Assembly (NCBI GenBank): GCA_027083715.1
Contig: JALWNR010000711.1
Coordinates: forward strand, 1 to 10,271
DNA: 10,271 nucleotides
Source of the DNA: Bacteroidales bacterium
GTDB lineage: Bacteria; Bacteroidota; Bacteroidia; Bacteroidales; NBLH01
Reading direction: 5' to 3'
The notes beneath the pieces are model-generated. The model saw only the letters and a list, made by a program, of their open reading frames with translations, made no database searches and was not told the DNA's origin. Positions 7,301 through 10,271 of the stretch are shown piece by piece. The position numbers were made by a program, and so were the translations under genes. How positions within the stretch are numbered: the first letter of the stretch is position 1; every line of letters starts with the position of its first letter.

Positions 7301-8014
7301 AAGTGTTGTCAGGTTGCCGATTGTTTGTCCGTCTTGATCTCCAACACCAAGACTGAGGTCATTATATCGTATTGCCATATAAAAAAGTGCACGTGCTACA
7401 TCGCCTTTGGCACTCAATGGCGGTTCGTAAAAGTAGGTATTTTTTGTTCGCGGACCACTTACATCGTCAAAATCCAGGTCGCTGCGATTAGTATTTTCTG
7501 TTGCAAGGCAAGCTCTTATGTGATGAGCATCGCCGTGAGCATGAGCAATATCATCAGCTGTTGTTGAAAAATAAACATCAATGCCGTCAGCCGTAAACGA
7601 AGTGCCATCGCTAAACCCACCTCTTGATTGCGGGAAAATATGTTCACGGTTCCAGCCGTTATTATCAACTACATGCTCTGTTTTGCCAATGGTTGTTTCT
7701 GTATAAATCAGCCAAACTTCAGTATTATCAAAGGGGTTTTCATCCGCCGATTCTAACATATCCCAAACATCACCGTAATTTTGTCCTTTTGTATTTTCGT
7801 TTACAACAATTGTTTGGAGTTTATTTCTTAAGTCATTATCACTAAGTCCAAGTAACGCATCATAATAAGAAGGTGGAGCAGTTGAAGAAACATTTCCGTA
7901 GGTAGGATTTTTAGGAGTACCTATTTGGGCTTTGGAGTAATTAGTATTAAAAAATAATACCAGCCCAAGTAGAATTAATGAGAAATTTTTAATTTGTAGG
8001 ATCCTTTTTTGCAT
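4352..8014 (-). CDS. T9SS-secreted double nuclease: endonuclease I domain plus endonuclease/exonuclease/phosphatase domain
   Basis: This 1220-residue secreted protein has two unrelated nuclease modules. A signal peptide (1-30, ...NYSKAQ) precedes an endonuclease I-type His-Me finger domain (about 45-285) with WNREHIFPQS (121-130), DAHHIRA (162-168) and NTNRSD (174-179). Next come an Ig-like domain (295-400), a choice-of-anchor J/MAM-like jelly roll (408-565; YSQDFET, EDWLISP, INMDNIEL), and a second Ig-like domain (567-670) similar to the first. An endonuclease/exonuclease/phosphatase (EEP) domain follows (688-966) with WNLEWF (694-699), ALQEV (731-735), NIHAK (852-856), GDYND (889-893), IDHISIS (925-931) and SDHNP (953-957); all metal and catalytic motifs look intact. 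Two bacterial Ig-like repeats (971-1049, 1050-1130) lead to a T9SS type A sorting domain (1145-1220; YPNPSDG, PGIYLLVV, final LILK). It should degrade extracellular DNA, possibly RNA, outside the cell or on its surface. It lies downstream of the receptor and lipoprotein genes, which suggests nucleic acid use for phosphate, nucleosides or biofilm turnover. Domain calls are firm; substrate is inferred. Confidence 0.95.
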   Translation of the reverse strand: MQKRILQIKNFSLILLGLVLFFNTNYSKAQIGTPKNPTYGNVSSTAPPSYYDALLGLSDNDLRNKLQTIVVNENTKGQNYGDVWDMLESADENPFDNTEVWLIYTETTIGKTEHVVDNNGWNREHIFPQSRGGFSDGTSFTADGIDVYFSTTADDIAHAHGDAHHIRACLATENTNRSDLDFDDVSGPRTKNTYFYEPPLSAKGDVARALFYMAIRYNDLSLGVGDQDGQTIGNLTTLLEWNKLDPPDDYELRRNNVIYEWQNNRNPFIDNYELADYIWGDKKGQSWQGSSASQILISANLSDFGLIRYGNVSSTQSYTLEANNLTDDLQILAPNDFDISLSDVPDNYTKQIILKQSNGTIPSTTIYVRFNPSSYSNSDISDYITHISGKALGKLSVKGTEGDPLKQAEVLYSQDFETNCASDWVIYSVSSNEDWTCDTYGLNGSQGIKMNNYQADADSEDWLISPLFNVSGYKNPVLKFWLESTYSGSTLELMYSIDYTGSGDPSLASWTKISDITLTDNWAQQSFDLSAIGQNTFYIAYKHTSILPDASRINMDNIELYATPVVPEISTDLTSLNFPYTVPGDSSSSLTYTVSCQNLEGDVIVSTLAPFELSLDNSSWTDSVTVLQANASSQTVYVRFSPTSEYLKGYHERITHSTTNGTNYIVDLYSEDNPATVVDAATLTQNQTLDIVTWNLEWFGAPDKSNSASTWDEQLSEVSTTILNLDADIYALQEVIVDDVNGNYLDSLLIKLNTIAGSGTYSALLGPRYSLDDQSPSTDWPAQRVCYIYRTDNFANITSESMFSSLYPNTDVTTIDGYTGDASLFWASGRLPFLFTADVTIDGVTVPIDFINIHAKCCSDSKDRRVADALFLKDELDANFDTDNVIILGDYNDYYEGSISGGDSPYITWFENANEDYLHAIGASIDHISISNELYYEYQSLTNNTAVETTTVSDHNPVLLRIKLYDNNLKGQVINLNEISNVAYNADPFFVYAQSSANLPVQYEIVSGPATISGSILTVSDVGTVTVKAFNDGDSNTLPASDEVQFQVVKASQAITFELPDSVSLSQGNITLSATASSGLDVGFRITAGNGSISGNVLSFTQAGNITIEAYQAGNDKYNAAPSVSKTITVTDDNVTSVPDISEQVAFSIYPNPSDGIINIKADFSVDKSVLRIFSAKGKLVGEYKLGRQKQIDVSGFKPGIYLLVVKTKGGAYSSTLILK
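4381..4387 (-). repeat. G7 homopolymer in the sorting-signal codons of the nuclease gene
   Basis: Seven consecutive C on plus (seven G in the coding strand) lie in the codons for Gly-Gly-Ala, about ten codons before the stop. A slip here would replace the final strand of the T9SS sorting domain (SSTLILK), which is needed for export by this route. Such long G tracts stand out in this AT-rich window. Confidence 0.6.
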
Positions 8015-8040
8015 AATAATAAAGGCTTTATAATAACCCT

Positions 8041-8074
8041 AAAAGCAGTACTTCATTTACGAAGCACTGCTTTT
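8041..8074 (-). terminator. hairpin between lipoprotein and nuclease genes (terminator or attenuator)
   Basis: AAAAGCAGT (8041-8049) pairs with ACTGCTTTT (8066-8074). After one A/C mismatch, CTTC (8051-8054) pairs with GAAG (8061-8064) around a 6-nt loop. On the minus strand the stem ends in TTTT and is followed by AGGGTTATTATAAAG. It lies 28 bp after the lipoprotein stop and 26 bp before the nuclease start, leaving little room for a separate promoter, so partial read-through into the nuclease gene is likely. Confidence 0.7.
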
Positions 8075-8102
8075 ATTGATTATTTAATTATAAAAAAATA
8101 AT

Positions 8103-9242
8103 TTATTCTGAATACTCAGACCAAACACCTGCTGTTTTAATTACCCTGATATTAGTAGTTCCATTTGAACCATCGTAATATGCATAATTAACAAGATATT
8201 GTTGATCTTCTACCGGATTATGATTTGCATCCAGCATACCTCCAATCATTTCAACGAGCTTAGCCCTGTCTGTTCCCGGAACTTTTCCTGAACGGAGGTC
8301 AAAGTTCTGATAATTTGATGTTTCGGGATACAGGTTATAATCATCACTTGTTAAAGTAATCTTAATTGCAGGATCTGCCCACCATGTGCTTTTAGTAATA
8401 TCCTCTGAATTTAAAGCATAATTTAAAGGTTCAGTAACAGCCATTACACTATTTTTAACCTGCCAGTTTGCTCCGTCAAAATAATAAACCACATAGGTGT
8501 CGTAATAATTTAAATAAACCTCACAAGAATAATCTTTGGGTAGAGTATGTCCTCTTAAGGCAGCTAAATCAACAACACCTGATTCTGCATTACTAATTTT
8601 ATAAAAATTATAGTAAGTCCCTTGACCTAAATCTTCATAATCAGTACTATCCAATTCATAAGCATCACTAGAATAACTCAGAACCTCTGTAGTGTTATCT
8701 GCATTAACTCGGATATAACGAGTGTCATTTTTTGAAAATAATGTATATAAAACCGTTTTTTCAGTACCGGCTTCCGTTTCATAAACTTTACGGTCCAGAA
8801 GTTTAGCAATAAGAGTTTCTGCTTCTGCTTCATCAGTGAAATTTGAATAAGACTGTCCCATCTCATTATATTCATCAGATGAAATTTCGTAAGCATTTGC
8901 AGAATCAACCACTGGCTTTGAATAATAATTATAAGTTACAAGCATTTCAAAAGCATCAGGTGCGGTAAATTTTTGATTAAGAATTTCCGGCAAATAATCC
9001 TTTGGTAAAGCATAATCCGAGAAGTTTTTATATTTAGCCACATCAGGATTGCTTGATAATTCATAATCTGCGTCAGTAAGAGTATAAGCATCAGGTGCAG
9101 TTTCTCTTGCCAAATTAAATGTATCTACTACATACTCTTTTGCCATTTCTGCATCTATTTCATCATAAATGTCACCCATTGGGTCACATCCAAAAGTAAA
9201 TAAGCCTAAGAGCATTATTAAAATTATAAATGTATTTTTCAT
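8103..9242 (-). CDS. surface or periplasmic lipoprotein with four diverged repeats, function unknown
   Basis: This 379-residue protein has a lipoprotein signal peptide: MKNTFIILIMLLGLFTFGC, with lipidated Cys19 followed by DP. The -3 to -1 residues TFG make a loose but typical Bacteroidota lipobox. The mature part seems to be four tandem copies of a unit of about 70-95 residues. Each opens with a motif like YTLTDADY...YKNF: 53-74, 118-135 (YEISSDEY...YSNF), 195-213 (YELDSTDY...YYNF) and 295-314 (ITLTSDDY...YQNF). Each then has a charged helix region (for example LPKDYLPEIL or DRAKLVEMIGGML) and a Tyr-rich strand pair (LVTYNYY, TRYIRV, VYLNYYDTYVVYYFDGANW, LVNYAYYDG). I do not recognise a named family. 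It lies 41 bp after the TonB-dependent receptor gene and is likely in its operon, in the place a SusD-like binding lipoprotein would hold, but it shows no SusD features. A role in capturing nuclease products or in holding the receptor or nuclease is inference. Confidence 0.85.
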   Translation of the reverse strand: MKNTFIILIMLLGLFTFGCDPMGDIYDEIDAEMAKEYVVDTFNLARETAPDAYTLTDADYELSSNPDVAKYKNFSDYALPKDYLPEILNQKFTAPDAFEMLVTYNYYSKPVVDSANAYEISSDEYNEMGQSYSNFTDEAEAETLIAKLLDRKVYETEAGTEKTVLYTLFSKNDTRYIRVNADNTTEVLSYSSDAYELDSTDYEDLGQGTYYNFYKISNAESGVVDLAALRGHTLPKDYSCEVYLNYYDTYVVYYFDGANWQVKNSVMAVTEPLNYALNSEDITKSTWWADPAIKITLTSDDYNLYPETSNYQNFDLRSGKVPGTDRAKLVEMIGGMLDANHNPVEDQQYLVNYAYYDGSNGTTNIRVIKTAGVWSEYSE

Positions 9243-9283
9243 TTTTATATATTTTTTAAATTATTATCTTTTTCTAAATAAAA

Positions 9284-10271
9284 TTAAAATCTAACTTTTA
9301 AACCAAAAGACCAGGTTGTTCCGACGCCATAATAAACTGTTGCTGTTTGCCAGCCATGATCATTACCATCCAGAGCATCAGAAACATATTCCTCATTAAA
9401 CAGATTATTTACTTTAGCATAGAAAGTTGAATTAAGTCCGTTAATTTTAAAATCATATTTTAAATTAACATCAAAAAGTTGATATGAAGGCATTTCCCAA
9501 GAATTTGGATTATCGCCAGTTTCCTGTGTTCCACGAGTCAATGGATCAAAATCAGCAAAAAGGTTGGTATAATAGTTATAATCAATACCTAATTTTAAAC
9601 CTTTAAATAATTCATAATTTAATCCGAATGCAGCAGTTGTTTGAGCTGAACCACCAACTTTTACATCTTTAATATACAGATTAACTGTATCAACAGCAAC
9701 TTGATCCTCATCATATACAACAACACCCTCTAGGTTGTTTAGCCAGCTCCAGTTTCCAACAGAAAGCATACCTGTTATAGTTAAATTTTTAACCGGTTGA
9801 TAAACAAAATCCAACTCAACACCCATATGAAGTGCATCAACACCTAATAAGTTTGCATTATAATAAGATCCGTCGGGCTGTCTGATTGACTTAATAAATG
9901 TTTTATCTGCCCAAGTTGTATAATATCCGTTAAGGTTCATACTTAATTTAGAACCACGATAACCATATCCTAATTCAAAACTTGAAATTTTTTCATTAAC
10001 AGCGTCAGGATTAGGATCGTTTCTGTAATTTAAAAATGCTGAACGGAAATCCGGTTGACGTTCAAAATAACCTGCATTTATAAACACATTGTGATGCTCT
10101 GTTAAATTGTAATTAGCACCACCTTTACCACTATACCCAAAAAAGTTTAATGTTTCACTGGTGTTTTGATCCGGTGTATAGTTAAAATAATCAACACGTT
10201 TCATACTCATATTGGAAGCTGCTCCTGCTACAAAAACAGAAAGTTGATTTTTATTATATTCTGCTTTAACA
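9284..10271 (-). CDS. TonB-dependent outer membrane receptor, C-terminal barrel (5' partial)
   Basis: The frame is open through the right window edge: upstream of the ATG at 10210 the codons read VKAEYNKNQLSVFVGAASN with no stop. That ATG is internal and the gene continues outside. The roughly 328 visible residues are about a third of a usual receptor (800 or more). Repeated amphipathic strands alternate with turns, for example FINAGYFERQPDFR, SFELGYGYRGSKLSMNLNGY and LTITGMLSVGNWSWLN. They are followed by the family-typical YQLFDVNLKYDF and AKVNNLFNEEYVSDA, and a final strand ending in aromatic Phe (GLKVRF), the signal for outer-membrane barrel assembly. The plug domain and TonB box are not visible. 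It would import a ligand across the outer membrane using TonB-ExbBD energy. The downstream lipoprotein and double nuclease suggest a nucleic-acid-derived ligand, but nothing in the visible barrel proves that. Family call is firm. Confidence 0.92.
   Translation of the reverse strand, partial: VKAEYNKNQLSVFVAGAASNMSMKRVDYFNYTPDQNTSETLNFFGYSGKGGANYNLTEHHNVFINAGYFERQPDFRSAFLNYRNDPNPDAVNEKISSFELGYGYRGSKLSMNLNGYYTTWADKTFIKSIRQPDGSYYNANLLGVDALHMGVELDFVYQPVKNLTITGMLSVGNWSWLNNLEGVVVYDEDQVAVDTVNLYIKDVKVGGSAQTTAAFGLNYELFKGLKLGIDYNYYTNLFADFDPLTRGTQETGDNPNSWEMPSYQLFDVNLKYDFKINGLNSTFYAKVNNLFNEEYVSDALDGNDHGWQTATVYYGVGTTWSFGLKVRF

Noticed and set aside
7325..7845. Plus-strand open frames of 73-80 codons opposite the nuclease gene
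   Set aside because: They lie antisense to well-conserved endonuclease I sequence and their translations show no domain or start context.
8103..9242. SusD-like identity for the lipoprotein next to the TonB receptor
   Set aside because: Length is short (379 residues), the TPR-like helical pattern of SusD is absent, and the sequence is instead a beta-rich repeat.

Overview
The window looks like a stretch of a Bacteroidota chromosome. It is AT-rich throughout. One protein ends in a type IX secretion (T9SS) C-terminal sorting domain. There is a TonB-dependent receptor with its typical C-terminal strands, and an adjacent lipoprotein. A Fibrobacter-succinogenes-type paralogous domain protein is present, and a SpoIIE-type phosphatase carries the Bacteroidota-style YARRIQ...P, DCTGHGVPGAFMS and DGMD motifs. 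Start regions are A/T-rich with little Shine-Dalgarno, as is common in this phylum. A narrower assignment is not supported by the sequence alone.

Layout, left to right. Positions 1-773 (+) hold the 3' part of a coiled-coil protein with a conserved beta-rich C-terminal domain of unknown role. A hairpin at 780-819 separates it from a convergent minus-strand gene. The minus-strand block read from 3907 down to 819 encodes three exported or membrane proteins: a small ricin-type beta-trefoil protein, a Fib_succ_major-domain protein, and a membrane-bound SpoIIE-family phosphatase with a YfiR-like periplasmic domain. A perfect 15-bp hairpin sits between the second and third of these. Positions 3908-4351 are about 440 bp without a convincing gene and hold a degenerate inverted repeat pair. 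Positions 4352-10271 (minus) hold a TonB-dependent receptor (cut by the window edge), a lipoprotein built of four diverged repeats, and a 1220-residue secreted protein carrying two different nuclease domains plus a T9SS signal.

How the genes may work together. The three right-hand genes share a strand and have short gaps (41 and 88 bp). This suggests a nucleic-acid scavenging locus: the nuclease would cut extracellular DNA/RNA, and the lipoprotein and receptor could bind and import products. That functional link is inference from context. A hairpin between lipoprotein and nuclease may lower nuclease expression relative to the receptor. The SpoIIE-type protein probably senses an envelope signal and dephosphorylates a cytoplasmic partner encoded elsewhere, since no anti-sigma or anti-anti-sigma gene is in view.

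The most notable observations are the double-nuclease architecture, the four-repeat lipoprotein next to it, and the YfiR-like/SpoIIE fusion. Nothing here is a clear-cut new defence or mobile system, and no tRNA, rRNA, CRISPR array or transposase was seen.
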